This document shows, in pieces, positions 8,511-17,464 of a DNA stretch of 64,000 bases. How positions within the stretch are numbered: position 1 is the stretch's first letter; each line of letters opens with the position of its first letter. The position numbers and the translations under genes are program-made. A model generated the notes under the pieces. The model was not told the DNA's origin, did no database searches, and was given only the letters and a program-made list of their open reading frames with translations. This DNA is from Hyphomonadaceae bacterium (GTDB lineage Bacteria; Pseudomonadota; Alphaproteobacteria; Caulobacterales; Aquidulcibacteraceae), in contig JALHQO010000005.1 of NCBI GenBank assembly GCA_022841905.1, forward strand, positions 221,201 through 285,200, read 5' to 3'.

Positions 8511-9062
8511 ATGGCTAAGGCGAAACCACGTTTCGGGCGCGACCACTGGATCGAGTTGGGCATCAACCTCTTGGCGCGGCACGGCGCGGAAGCGATGACG
8601 CTGGAGCGGCTGACGACCGCCGCCAAGAAAACGCGCGGCTCGTTCTATCATCACTTCGAAGACATGGACGCCTATCTCGGCGCCCTTGGCGAGCACTGGT
8701 TGGCGCTTGAGATTGACGGCAAAATTGCCGAAATCGACAAGCTGACCGTCTCAGGCAAGCGCCGCGAAGCGTTAGCGCGCCACGCCGCCAACATCGATCA
8801 CGGCTTCGAGCGCGAGCTGCGCCGCTTGGCCGCCACAGCGCCGGTTATCGCCGCCATCGTTGCGCGATCGGACGACAAGCGCATCGCGTTCTTGGTCCGC
8901 ATCTTCCGCAGCGAGTTGGGCCTAGAGGCCGCGGAGGCGCTCGCACGTGCACGAGCGCAGCACTGCTTTTTCGTCGGCGCGCAGATGGTGTTTCCGGATG
9001 CCGACGCGCGCTTCCGGCTCAACCTGCAAAAGACCATGGGCGCGACGCTGTGGCGAAAATAG
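8511..9062 (+). CDS. TetR-family transcriptional regulator
   Basis: The ATG at 8511 gives 183 residues beginning MAKAKPRF; upstream in-frame codons run through the palindrome and are unlikely starts. Residues ~5-55 form the TetR helix-turn-helix (WIELGINLLARHGAEAMTLE, then TTAAKKTRGSFYHHFEDMDA). The C-terminal ligand domain is short and Ala/Arg-rich with no recognisable effector signature. The divergent exported YCII-like gene and the intervening palindrome point to local regulation. The stop is directly followed by the stop of the convergent oxidoreductase. Confidence 0.85.
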   Translation: MAKAKPRFGRDHWIELGINLLARHGAEAMTLERLTTAAKKTRGSFYHHFEDMDAYLGALGEHWLALEIDGKIAEIDKLTVSGKRREALARHAANIDHGFERELRRLAATAPVIAAIVARSDDKRIAFLVRIFRSELGLEAAEALARARAQHCFFVGAQMVFPDADARFRLNLQKTMGATLWRK

Positions 9063-10133
9063 CTACGCCGCCGGTGCTTCGACGAAGTCTTTCCAGTTGC
9101 GCATGTAGGTGATGAATTTTGGGCTGAGGCCCTCGGACGCGAGATACGCTTCGCTCACTGGCGTCGCGATCGCGGTGAAATTCGGATCGGCGGCGGCGCG
9201 CTTGGCGAAATCGTGGTGCAGGATGGCGCCGCGTCCAATGATCGGGAAATCGTAGCCGGCGTTGATGACGGCTTGCGCATCCGCCGCGCTCATAATCTTG
9301 CCGGCCGCACCCAAGCGCACGTCACCGCGATCGAGGTCGGCGAAATAGGACGCGAGCGTGCGGCCCTTGAACGCTTCCATCTCCGGCTCTTTGGTTACGT
9401 CCCACAACGACATATCGATGAAATCAACCTTCGCATCGCGCATGAGCTTTTGCGCCACGTCGCGGATTTCCGGCAGCACGAGGCCCCAACGCTCGGGCGA
9501 CAAGCGCACGCCCAGCGTGAAGCCCGGCTTCGTCGCGGCGCGAACGCCGTCAATGATCTCAAACAGGAATCGCGCGCGGCGTTCAGCGTCGCCGCCATAA
9601 GCGTCATCGCGGCGATTGAGTTCCGGGCTGAGGAACGAGCAGATCAGATAACCGTGGGCGCCGTGCAACTCGGCGCCGCCAAAGCCGGCGCCTTCGGCGC
9701 GCACGGCTGCGCTGATGAAACAATCGCGCGAATGCTGGATTTCATCCAGCGTCATCGCCTTGGCTTTCAGCTTTTCGTCATCGGACGGCGCTTTCGGATT
9801 GGTCATCGCGCGCAAGCCGCCATGGTGCAGCTGCGCGATCGAAAGGCTGCCGTACTCGTTGATCTTGGCCGCAAGGCGCGTCAGACCCGGCAAATGCTTC
9901 TCATCATGAAAGCCAAGCTGCCCCGGAAAGCCGACTCCTTCTTCCTGCACAGAAGCGGCGCACGTCATAGTGAGCCCGAACCCGCCCTCGGCGCGCATGG
10001 TGAGCCAGCGATACTCTTCGTCTGACAGCACGCCATCATCATGACTCTGCGTGTTGGTGAGCGCCGCCAGCACGAAGCGGTTCTTCAGCGTGGCGCCGGA
10101 GCGCAGCGAGAGCGTGTCGGTGAGTGTGGTCAT
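9063..10133 (-). CDS. NADH:flavin oxidoreductase, old yellow enzyme family
   Basis: This ~356-residue FMN TIM-barrel protein has the OYE signatures LHGAHGYLICSFLSPELNRR with DDAYGGD, an N-terminal LSLRSGATLKNRFVLAALTN, and IGRGAILHHDFAKRA at the phosphate-binding end. Members reduce activated C=C bonds of enones, nitro compounds or natural products using NAD(P)H; the substrate here is unknown. I chose ATG at 10133 because an upstream GTG at 10157 would lie inside the terminator hairpin of the preceding gene. It meets the TetR gene end to end. Confidence 0.88.
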   Translation of the reverse strand: MTTLTDTLSLRSGATLKNRFVLAALTNTQSHDDGVLSDEEYRWLTMRAEGGFGLTMTCAASVQEEGVGFPGQLGFHDEKHLPGLTRLAAKINEYGSLSIAQLHHGGLRAMTNPKAPSDDEKLKAKAMTLDEIQHSRDCFISAAVRAEGAGFGGAELHGAHGYLICSFLSPELNRRDDAYGGDAERRARFLFEIIDGVRAATKPGFTLGVRLSPERWGLVLPEIRDVAQKLMRDAKVDFIDMSLWDVTKEPEMEAFKGRTLASYFADLDRGDVRLGAAGKIMSAADAQAVINAGYDFPIIGRGAILHHDFAKRAAADPNFTAIATPVSEAYLASEGLSPKFITYMRNWKDFVEAPAA

Positions 10134-10145
10134 GACGCCCAAGAT

Positions 10146-10174
10146 AAGGGGGCGCACGGAAAGCGCACCCCCTT
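10146..10174 (-). terminator. Terminator hairpin after the Tudor-like lipoprotein gene
   Basis: On the minus strand AAGGGGGTGCGC pairs with GTGCGCCCCCTT (two G-U pairs) around the loop TTTCC. It begins about 20 bases downstream of the lipoprotein stop codon and ends just before the oxidoreductase start. No long T run follows, so it may only attenuate. Confidence 0.55.
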
Positions 10175-10194
10175 ACCTTGGGGAACGTCAGAAA

Positions 10195-10593
10195 TCACTG
10201 CCCGCGGCAGAAGCTTGTGTTGGTCGATTGCTTGTCGCCGTCGTCGTAGAGCACTTCGATGGCGTAGCGATCTTGATGCATTTGCGCGATGCGCGCCGGA
10301 TACCAGACGCCATCGCTCCAGCGGCACTCAAGCGGCGTCCCGGGCGCCCAATCGAGCACGCGCACATTAGCCGACGGCTCTTGGCCGACATCGCCATCAT
10401 CATATTGAAGCGAGATCACGTCGCCCGCGCGCTCGGTGACGATAGCGGGATAATACCAGGTCTGGTCGCCTTCCCAGCGCGCCAGCACCCAATCGCCAGT
10501 GTTGAACGACGTCGCTTGCGGCGCAACCGTCGCGCACGCGGCCATCGTCAACGCCAACGCGGCCAGCGCGATCGATTGCAGTACAGATTTCAT
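10195..10593 (-). CDS. Lipoprotein with two Tudor/Agenet-like repeats
   Basis: The start at 10593 opens a lipoprotein signal (ALALTMAACAT, lipobox AAC). The mature 110 residues hold two similar units: GDWVLARWEGDQTWYYPAIV then ISLQYDDGD, and ECRWSDGVWYPARIAQM then IEVLYDDGD. Each has the aromatic W-YPA-I core and the closing YDDGD turn typical of Tudor and Agenet domains, known mainly from eukaryotic chromatin proteins but also found in bacterial envelope proteins. The final residues carry a Cys (NTSFCRG). What it binds is unknown. It sits between the GNAT and oxidoreductase genes on the same strand. Confidence 0.7.
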   Translation of the reverse strand: MKSVLQSIALAALALTMAACATVAPQATSFNTGDWVLARWEGDQTWYYPAIVTERAGDVISLQYDDGDVGQEPSANVRVLDWAPGTPLECRWSDGVWYPARIAQMHQDRYAIEVLYDDGDKQSTNTSFCRGQ

Positions 10594-10725
10594 AATGCCC
10601 CCAACGCGCGCATTTTGCGCGAGTCGGATTTTTGCACGGCCCTTCGAGCGCTTCAAATAAGGCGCCCTCAGGCACCACATACCAAGTTCGATGGCAGCTT
10701 CAGCGCAGTGATGTAAGCTGCGCGC

Positions 10726-11496
10726 TCAATGCGCTGGCGCGAGCAGCACCATACGTGCACCTGAGGCATAGCCCATGGCGGTATAAATTGGGCGGCCAGC
10801 ATCGGTGGCGTGCAGCGTCGTGCGCTTCACCCCCATCAGCTTCTGCCCTTCCTGCACGGCGTGGCGCATCACCGCTTCCGCGTAGCCTTTGCCCTGTGCA
10901 TCCGGTGCGGTGGCGACGAGCGCGACATAGACGGTGTTCGCGGCGGGAAACACGCCTGTCGCCGCCACGGGCCTGTCCCCAACATAGCCGACGAAGCCAA
11001 GACTGTCGGCGCGCCACAGCGCCATATTAGACAGGGCCCCTAACATCTCGCGCGGCATGCCGTACGCATCGGCGTTCAGCACGGCAATGTCGCGCGCGCC
11101 GGAGTCATCGACGACACAGCGGATGTCGAGTTCGGCGGGCTGCGGTCGGCGCGGCGGAGCAAGGTCTTCAGCTTCCATCGCCGTCATCGGCACCGCGGGC
11201 GCGTAGCCCTGCTGCGCGACGAGCTCTTGCCAATTGGCCGGAAGCCAATCCTCGCGCAAGAGGCCGCCGACAGGGTGCGCGGCCGCCCGCGCACGCGCCG
11301 CGCCAGCGGCAATCACCGCCTGCAAGGTTTCCGGCGTCGTGGCGGGGTCAAGCGGGATCCAGACGTTGAAGAAGAAGCTGGGCACGTCGCAGAAGCACGA
11401 CACCAGCGCGTTGGACTCTTCGTACTGCGGCGCGGGCAGGCGCCCAGTCATCAACTTCCAAGCATCCGCGAATAGCCGAACCGCGTCCGTTCGCAT
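10726..11496 (-). CDS. GNAT-family N-acetyltransferase
   Basis: The start is either ATG at 11496, preceded by GGGGGG, or ATG at 11508 with no ribosome site; I prefer 11496 (256 residues). The C-terminal ~110 residues form a GNAT fold: VGYVGDRPVAATGVFP, VYVALVATAPDAQGKGYAEA with the acetyl-CoA loop (QGKGYA), and YTAMGYASGARMVLL at the end. The N-terminal ~130 residues hold another, degenerate lobe. The acceptor is unknown. The gene is insulated from the upstream fad operon by a terminator. Confidence 0.85.
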   Translation of the reverse strand: MRTDAVRLFADAWKLMTGRLPAPQYEESNALVSCFCDVPSFFFNVWIPLDPATTPETLQAVIAAGAARARAAAHPVGGLLREDWLPANWQELVAQQGYAPAVPMTAMEAEDLAPPRRPQPAELDIRCVVDDSGARDIAVLNADAYGMPREMLGALSNMALWRADSLGFVGYVGDRPVAATGVFPAANTVYVALVATAPDAQGKGYAEAVMRHAVQEGQKLMGVKRTTLHATDAGRPIYTAMGYASGARMVLLAPAH

Positions 11497-11510
11497 GTGA
11501 CCCCCCATAC

Positions 11511-11537
11511 AAAAGGGACCGCCCGAAGGCGGCCCCT
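11511..11537 (-). terminator. Terminator of the fatty-acid oxidation operon
   Basis: On the minus strand GGGGCCGCC-TTCG-GGCGGTCCC forms a nine-pair stem with one mismatch and a stable TTCG loop, followed by TTTTGT. It lies a few bases after the stop of the hydratase/dehydrogenase gene and just before the GNAT gene. Confidence 0.82.
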
Positions 11538-11544
11538 TCCAACT

Positions 11545-13752
11545 TTAAGCCGCCTTCTTCTCCTTCGCGCCGAAGCGGTCGTAGAAGGTCTCGTTCTTCG
11601 CGGCCATGTCGCGCAGGAGTTTGTTCGGGCGGAAGCGTTCGCCGTACGTGTCGGCGAGACGATCGGCTTCTTCGACGAACTTCTTCGTGCCCCAGAAGAG
11701 ATCGATGTAGCTGATGCAGCCGCCGCTATAAGGCGCGAAGCCCCAAGCGAGGATCGAACCCACATCCGCGTCGCGCGGATCGGTGATCACGCCTTCTTCG
11801 AAGCAGCGCGCGACTTCGATGCATTGGCGGAAGAGGAAGCGCTTGGTCAGCTCCGTCTTCAGCTCCGGCGGGCACTCTTTCACTTTCACTTCGACGCGTT
11901 CGCTGAGGCCCGGCCAAATACGCGTCGGCTTTCCGTCGTCGCCATATTCGTAATAGCCCTTGCCGCCCTTGCGGCCGACGCGGCCTTTGTCTTCGACGAT
12001 CCACGACAGCAAGTTCGCGCGCGGATCTTTCTTGTAGTCCTGCTGCGTCAGCTCAGCGTTGGTCTTGCCGATCTTCAGCGCCGTATCGAGACCGACGCTA
12101 TCGGATACTTCAAGCGGGCCCATCGGCATGCCACACTGGCGACCGACATTTTCGATGATCGCAGGTGCAATGCCTTCCATCAGCATCTCAACGCCTTCGG
12201 CCGGATAAGTGCCGAAGCAGCGCGAGGTGTAGAAGCCGCGGAAATCGTTCACGGTGATCGGCGTCTTCTTGATTTTGATGACGTAATCGATCGCCTTGGC
12301 TTGGGTTTCGGCGGTGGTTTCCTTGCCCATGATGAGCTCGACGAGCCCCATGCGCTCGACCGGCGAGAAGAAGTGGATGCCGATGAAGTTCTTCGGCCGC
12401 GCCGACGCTTCGGCGAGGCCCGTGATCGGCAGCGTCGAGGTGTTGGAGCCGAACACGGCGTTTTCGCTGAGATGCGCTTCGGCCTTCTTCGTGACTTCGG
12501 CTTTCAGCGCGACGTTTTCGAACACGGCTTCGACGACGAGGTCGGCGCCTTTGATCAGCGAATAATCGGTCGAGGGCGTGATGCGGGCGAGCAGCTCTTC
12601 GCCCTTTTCCTTGGTGATCTTGCCGCGCGAGACGTCCTTATCGACGATGCGCTGCGAATAAGCTTTGCCCTTCTCGGCGCTCTCTTGGCTGACATCGAGC
12701 AACACAGTCTCGATGCCGGCCTTGGCTTGCACATAAGCGATGCCCGCGCCCATGAGGCCCGCGCCGATCACGGCGACCTTCTTGATGTCGTAAGTCGGGA
12801 TGCCTTCGGGGCGATTGCCGCCTTTGCCGAGCGCCTGCATGTTCACGAACAAGGTGCGGATCATGCCCTTGGCCTGCGGTGTCGCGGCGGTCTTCAGGAA
12901 GTAGCGCGACTCAATACGCAGCGCCGCATCGATCGGCACCTGCATGCCTTCATAGATGCACGACAGGATGTTGCGCTGCGCAGGATAGTTGAGGTTGGTC
13001 TGCTTCGAGACCATGGCGTTGCCGCCGACGGCCGCCATCGCGCCAGCCGGTGTGAACGGGCCGTCCTTCACCTTGTAGCCTTTGACATCCCACGGCGCGA
13101 CCGCGGTGGGCTTGCCTTTCAGCCACGCTTTCGCGGCTTCGACCGTTGTGCCAGCCGGCACGACTTCATTGATGAAGCCCAGGCCCTTGGCTTCCTGCGG
13201 CGACTTATCAGCGCCTTGCAGGATCATCATCGCGGCACTCTGCACGCCGATCAGACGCGGCAGACGTTGCGTGCCGCCAGCGCCCGGCAGCAGGCCAACT
13301 TTGGATTCCGGCAGGCCCAATTTGATCTTCGGATTGTCGGCAGCAACGCGATAGTGGCCGGCGAGCGCGAATTCCAAACCGCCGCCCAGCGCCAAGCCTT
13401 CCAGCGCAAACGCCACCGGCTTGCCGCAGGTTTCGAGATCGCGATAGACGCGATTCAAACCAAAGCCGCGCTCGAATTGCGCCTTCAGCTTTTCGTCTTC
13501 CGTCTTCGGCGCACCTTCGGCGGCGACGCCGCGTTCGTTCATCTCACCGAGATCGGCGCCGGCGCAGAAGCCCGTCGTCTTGCCCGAGGTGAACACCACG
13601 CCCTTGATCGCATCGTCGGACTTGATCTTGCCGACGATCTCATAAAGTTCGCGGATCACGCTCGCCGTGATCGTGTTCATGGAGCGGCCCGGCACGTCGA
13701 ACGTGATGAGCGCGATGCCGTCGCTGTCGACGTCGATCTTGAAGTTTTCCAT
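11545..13752 (-). CDS. fadJ: Fatty-acid oxidation alpha subunit: enoyl-CoA hydratase / 3-hydroxyacyl-CoA dehydrogenase
   Basis: This 735-residue bifunctional enzyme carries out steps two and three of beta-oxidation. The N-terminal crotonase domain shows FCAGADLGEM (oxyanion hole) and LALGGGLEFALAGHYRV with a catalytic Glu. Around residue 330 the NAD domain begins with VAVIGAGLMGAGIAYVQAKAG, followed by NFIGIHFFSPVERMGLVEL containing the catalytic His, and two C-terminal helical domains. Length and domain order match FadB/FadJ. It is the last gene of the operon and would act with the thiolase next to it. The fadB versus fadJ name cannot be settled from sequence alone. Confidence 0.92.
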   Translation of the reverse strand: MENFKIDVDSDGIALITFDVPGRSMNTITASVIRELYEIVGKIKSDDAIKGVVFTSGKTTGFCAGADLGEMNERGVAAEGAPKTEDEKLKAQFERGFGLNRVYRDLETCGKPVAFALEGLALGGGLEFALAGHYRVAADNPKIKLGLPESKVGLLPGAGGTQRLPRLIGVQSAAMMILQGADKSPQEAKGLGFINEVVPAGTTVEAAKAWLKGKPTAVAPWDVKGYKVKDGPFTPAGAMAAVGGNAMVSKQTNLNYPAQRNILSCIYEGMQVPIDAALRIESRYFLKTAATPQAKGMIRTLFVNMQALGKGGNRPEGIPTYDIKKVAVIGAGLMGAGIAYVQAKAGIETVLLDVSQESAEKGKAYSQRIVDKDVSRGKITKEKGEELLARITPSTDYSLIKGADLVVEAVFENVALKAEVTKKAEAHLSENAVFGSNTSTLPITGLAEASARPKNFIGIHFFSPVERMGLVELIMGKETTAETQAKAIDYVIKIKKTPITVNDFRGFYTSRCFGTYPAEGVEMLMEGIAPAIIENVGRQCGMPMGPLEVSDSVGLDTALKIGKTNAELTQQDYKKDPRANLLSWIVEDKGRVGRKGGKGYYEYGDDGKPTRIWPGLSERVEVKVKECPPELKTELTKRFLFRQCIEVARCFEEGVITDPRDADVGSILAWGFAPYSGGCISYIDLFWGTKKFVEEADRLADTYGERFRPNKLLRDMAAKNETFYDRFGAKEKKAA

Positions 13753-13822
13753 CCGACCTACCCTCTACATATCTTCTTCATTGCGAACGGCGGCAGCCAT
13801 AAAGCCGCCGCCGCCCGTCGTC

Positions 13823-15037
13823 TCAGTTTACGCGTTCGATCACAGTCGCGGTGCCCATGCCGGCGCCGATGCAGAGCGTGATCAAAGCGCGCTCTTTGTC
13901 GGCACGCTCAAGTTCATCGACCATGGTGCCGAGGATCATCGCGCCCGTCGCCCCGATCGGGTGACCCATGGCGATAGCGCCGCCATTGACGTTGACCTTC
14001 TCCATGTCGAGATCGAGCGCTTGCACCCAGCGCAGCACGACGGCGGCGAAGGCTTCGTTCAGCTCCCAGAGATCGATATCTTCTTTCTTGAGGCCGAGCC
14101 GCTTCATCAGCTTGTGCGTCACGTGCTCGGGGCCGGTCAGCATGATCGAGGGCTCTGAGCCGATCGACGCGCCGCCGAGGATGCGCGCGCGCGGCTTCAG
14201 GCCGAGCGCTTCGCCCATTTCCTTGGTGCCGATCAGCACGCCGGCTGCGCCATCGACGATGCCCGACGAATTGCCAGCGTGGTGGACGTGCTCGATCCGC
14301 TCGATTTCCGGATAACGCTGTTGAATGACAGCATCGAAGCCCGGCATCACTTCACCTTGCATCTTGAAGCTTGGCTCCAGCGCGCCGAGCGATTGCAGCG
14401 TGGTTTCCGGACGCATGAACTCGTCGTGCGCCAGCAACGTCGCGCCGAGTTGATCCTTCACCGGCACGATCGACTTCTTGAAGCGGCCCTCTTTCCACGC
14501 CTTGGCGGCGCGCTGTTGCGACTGCACCGCGTATTGGTCGAGATCGGTGCGCGAGAAACCGTACTTGGTGGCGATCGCATCCGCAGAGACGCCTTGCGGC
14601 GTGAAGTAGGTCTTCATCGCGATCGACGGATCGGTCGCCCACGAACCGCCGGTCGAGCCCATCGGCACGCGGCTCATGGATTCGCAGCCGGCGCCAATGG
14701 CGAGCTCGGCTTCACCGGATTTCACTTTCGCGGCGGCGATGTTGCAGGCTTCCAGGCCCGACGCGCAGAAGCGTTCGACTTGGACGCCGGCGACGGTTTG
14801 CGCGTAGCCCGCATTCAGTACAGCGATACGCGGCAGGTTGCCGCCTTGCTCGCCGATCGGCGACAGCACGCCCATGTAAACGTCATCGACCTTCGAGGTG
14901 TCGAGGTTATTGCGATCGCGGATGGCTTCCAGCACTTGCGTCGCCAATTGCAGCGACGTTTGCTCGTGCAGCGAGCCGTTCGCTTTGCCTTTGCCGCGCG
15001 GCGTGCGCACCGCGTCAAAAATATAGGCCTCAGCCAT
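13823..15037 (-). CDS. fadA: Acetyl-CoA C-acyltransferase (thiolase)
   Basis: The 404-residue protein starts [18 protein letters not shown]; a longer upstream frame is arginine-rich and non-coding in character. Thiolase residues are complete: nucleophilic Cys91 in [34 protein letters not shown] with the catalytic His, and the C-terminal CIGAGMGTA Cys. It cleaves 3-ketoacyl-CoA to acetyl-CoA and a shortened acyl-CoA. It lies 70 bases upstream of the alpha-subunit gene, and the gap holds a seven-pair hairpin. Part of the merR-acd-osmC-fadA-fadJ operon. Confidence 0.93.
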   Translation of the reverse strand: MAEAYIFDAVRTPRGKGKANGSLHEQTSLQLATQVLEAIRDRNNLDTSKVDDVYMGVLSPIGEQGGNLPRIAVLNAGYAQTVAGVQVERFCASGLEACNIAAAKVKSGEAELAIGAGCESMSRVPMGSTGGSWATDPSIAMKTYFTPQGVSADAIATKYGFSRTDLDQYAVQSQQRAAKAWKEGRFKKSIVPVKDQLGATLLAHDEFMRPETTLQSLGALEPSFKMQGEVMPGFDAVIQQRYPEIERIEHVHHAGNSSGIVDGAAGVLIGTKEMGEALGLKPRARILGGASIGSEPSIMLTGPEHVTHKLMKRLGLKKEDIDLWELNEAFAAVVLRWVQALDLDMEKVNVNGGAIAMGHPIGATGAMILGTMVDELERADKERALITLCIGAGMGTATVIERVN

Positions 15038-15130
15038 AGTCGTACTCCAACGTTTGCGGCGCGCGCGCCGCTCACCCTGCATGGGACCGGAGTCGTCCCG
15101 TGGCGCTTTGGAGCGCCTACTCCGCTGACC

Positions 15131-15153
15131 GCTTGCGCCGGGCTGGCGCAAGC
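15131..15153 (-). other. Intercistronic hairpin between osmC and thiolase
   Basis: GCTTGCGCC (15131-15139) pairs perfectly with GGCGCAAGC (15145-15153) around a five-base loop. It starts nine bases downstream of the osmC stop. Without a T run it could be an mRNA-stabilising or attenuating stem within the operon. Confidence 0.4.
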
Positions 15154-15161
15154 GCGGCAAA

Positions 15162-15632
15162 CTAGTGCGCCTCTCCATCCGCGATGGCGACGTCGCCGCG
15201 GAACGAGTTGGCGATGAAACAGGCTTCGTGCGCTTTGTGATGCAGCTCGCGGATTTCCTCCGGCGTCGGCTGCTTCTCACCAGACCATGCGATCTCCGGA
15301 TTGAGCCGCACTTGCGTCATCGCCATGCGGCCGCGCTCATCCTTGCCCATCACGCCCTCGGCATTGTCGACATAGACATCGACGACGAATCCGCCACGGC
15401 GCGCGAAATCGAGAAAGAACAGCATGTGGCACGACGACAGCGACGCCACGAACATCTCTTCGGGATCAACCGCATCTTCGCGCGACAGCGGCACGCGCAC
15501 GACATGCGGCGAAGATGACGCCGGCATCGTCACGCCGCCATCGAACGCGATCTCGTGCGCACGGGAGTACTTGCCGTCCGAGAACAACTCATCGTTGCGA
15601 AACCAACTTAGCGTGGCTGTGTAAGCGTCCAT
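15162..15632 (-). CDS. OsmC/Ohr-family protein
   Basis: This 156-residue protein starts at an ATG that overlaps the TGA of the upstream acyl-CoA dehydrogenase gene. It has the two conserved cysteines of the family (LSSCHMLFFLDFA and HEACFIANSF), which form the peroxidatic pair that reduces organic or fatty-acid hydroperoxides. Some members act as thioesterases or redox sensors instead. Being embedded between dehydrogenase and thiolase suggests that it detoxifies peroxides formed around beta-oxidation; that is inference from context. Confidence 0.85.
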   Translation of the reverse strand: MDAYTATLSWFRNDELFSDGKYSRAHEIAFDGGVTMPASSSPHVVRVPLSREDAVDPEEMFVASLSSCHMLFFLDFARRGGFVVDVYVDNAEGVMGKDERGRMAMTQVRLNPEIAWSGEKQPTPEEIRELHHKAHEACFIANSFRGDVAIADGEAH

Positions 15633-17425
15633 CAAAAAGCCTCCGCGGCGAGCGCCATAACCGGCTCGGCGCCGCTCTTCAGCTTGGCCAAGTGCGCACC
15701 GGCGTCCGGCGTCATGCGCGCCAGGAAGTAGCGGCCGGTGGCGAGCTTGGTGTCGTAATACGGATCGGACGCGCCGCCGTTCTTTTTCGCTGCGAGGGCG
15801 GCCTTGGCTTGCAGCGCCCACATGTAGGTGAGCGCGGTGATGCCGAAGAGATTAAGGAAATCGTGGCTGGCCGCGCCGGCATTATCGAAGTTCGACATGC
15901 CGTTTTGCATCAGCCACATCGCGCCATCCTGCATCTGCGCCTTCGTGGTGCGCAGGCCTTCGACGAACGGCGCGAGGTCAGCGTCGCCGTCATTGGCTTC
16001 GATGAATTCGTCCATCTCCTTGAAGAACGCGAAGATCGCGCGGCCCGCATTGGCGCCGAGCTTGCGTCCGACGAGATCGAGCGCCTGGATGCCGTTGGCG
16101 CCTTCGTAAATTTGCGTGATCCGGGCGTCGCGCACGAACTGCGACATGCCCCACTCTTCGATATAGCCGTGCCCGCCATAGACTTGCTGGCAATTGGTGG
16201 CGTTGGCGTAGCCTTTGTCGGTGAGATAGCTTTTGAGCACCGGCGTCATCAGGCCCATATAGTCGTCAGCCTTCTGACGCACCTCGTCATCGGGCGAGAC
16301 CAGCAGCAGATCGCCCTGGATCGCCGTCCAGAATGCGAACGCACGAGCGCCTTCGTTGAAGGCGCGCGCATCCATCAGCATGCGGCGGATATCCGGATGC
16401 ACGATAATCGGATCGGCGGGGCCGTTCGGATTTTTCGCGCCTGTGATCGAGCGTCCCTGCAGACGATCCTTCGCGTAGATCACCGCGTTCTGGTACGCGA
16501 CTTCCGATTGCGACAAGCCCTGCAGCCCGACGCCAAGCCGCGCCACGTTCATCATCGTGAACATGGCCGCGAGGCCCTTGTTCTCGATGCCGCAGAGATA
16601 GCCAACAGCATCGTCGTAATTCAGCACACACGTGGCATTGCCGTGAATGCCCATCTTCTCTTCGATCTTATCGCAAACAACGCCGTTGCGCGCACCGAGC
16701 GAGCCATCTTCGTTGACCAGGAATTTCGGCACGACAAAGAGCGAAATCCCCTTCGTCCCCATCGGCGCGCCTTCGATGCGCGCGAGCACGAGGTGGATAA
16801 TGTTGCTGGCAAGATCGTGCTCGCCAGCGGAGATGAAAATCTTTTGGCCGCTGATGCGGTACGTGCCGTCGCTCTGCGGGATCGCTTTGGTGCGCAGCAT
16901 GCCGAGATCGGTGCCGCAATGCGGCTCCGTTAGATTCATCGTGCCGGTCCATTCGCCGGTCACGAGCTTCGGCAGATATTTCTGCTTCAGTTCATCGCTG
17001 CCGTGATGATGGATGGCTTCGTAGGCGCCGTGGCTCAAACCCGGATACATGCCGAACGCCATATTGGCCGACGACACCATCTCGTTCCACGCCAGCGCCA
17101 CGATGTGCGGCAAGCCTTGGCCGCCATAAACCGGATCGCTCGAGAGCGCGGGCCAGCCAGCGGCGACGAGTTGGTCGTACGCGTCCTTGAAGCCCGGCGG
17201 CGTCGTCACCGAGCCGTCGGCATGGCGCGTGCAGCCGTGCTCGTCGCCAGCCTTGTTCAGCGGCGCCAGCACGCCTTCACAAAACTTGCCGCCCTCTTCC
17301 AGCACAGACTCGATCAGATCGAGCGGCGCGTCGGCGAAGGTCGGCAGATTGGAATAGCGCCCGATATCGAGCACGTCGTTCAGAAGGAATTTGTATTCGC
17401 GAAGTGGCGCCTTGTAGGACGGCAT
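15632..17425 (-). CDS. Acyl-CoA dehydrogenase, long (~600-residue) type
   Basis: The ATG at 17425, nine bases after GGAG, gives 597 residues; a GTG just upstream is less likely. It catalyses the first, FAD-dependent step of beta-oxidation, forming a trans-2-enoyl-CoA. Signatures are MNLTEPHCGTDLGMLRTKA, KIFISAGEHDLASN, QQVYGGHGYIEEWG and the catalytic Glu in ITQIYEGANGIQALDL. The extra C-terminal ~130 residues mark the long subfamily common in proteobacterial fad operons. It directly follows merR (39-base gap) and overlaps osmC by one base. Confidence 0.93.
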   Translation of the reverse strand: MPSYKAPLREYKFLLNDVLDIGRYSNLPTFADAPLDLIESVLEEGGKFCEGVLAPLNKAGDEHGCTRHADGSVTTPPGFKDAYDQLVAAGWPALSSDPVYGGQGLPHIVALAWNEMVSSANMAFGMYPGLSHGAYEAIHHHGSDELKQKYLPKLVTGEWTGTMNLTEPHCGTDLGMLRTKAIPQSDGTYRISGQKIFISAGEHDLASNIIHLVLARIEGAPMGTKGISLFVVPKFLVNEDGSLGARNGVVCDKIEEKMGIHGNATCVLNYDDAVGYLCGIENKGLAAMFTMMNVARLGVGLQGLSQSEVAYQNAVIYAKDRLQGRSITGAKNPNGPADPIIVHPDIRRMLMDARAFNEGARAFAFWTAIQGDLLLVSPDDEVRQKADDYMGLMTPVLKSYLTDKGYANATNCQQVYGGHGYIEEWGMSQFVRDARITQIYEGANGIQALDLVGRKLGANAGRAIFAFFKEMDEFIEANDGDADLAPFVEGLRTTKAQMQDGAMWLMQNGMSNFDNAGAASHDFLNLFGITALTYMWALQAKAALAAKKNGGASDPYYDTKLATGRYFLARMTPDAGAHLAKLKSGAEPVMALAAEAF

Positions 17426-17464
17426 CACGCGCTCCCTATTTTTGTTTCGTCTTCTATAGGCGCG

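Noticed and set aside
11497..13881. Long plus-strand reading frame of ~790 codons opposite the hydratase/dehydrogenase gene
   Set aside because: It is antisense to a complete FadJ-like protein, is rich in Arg, His, Ala and Asp as expected of GC-rich shadow frames, and shows no domain motif.
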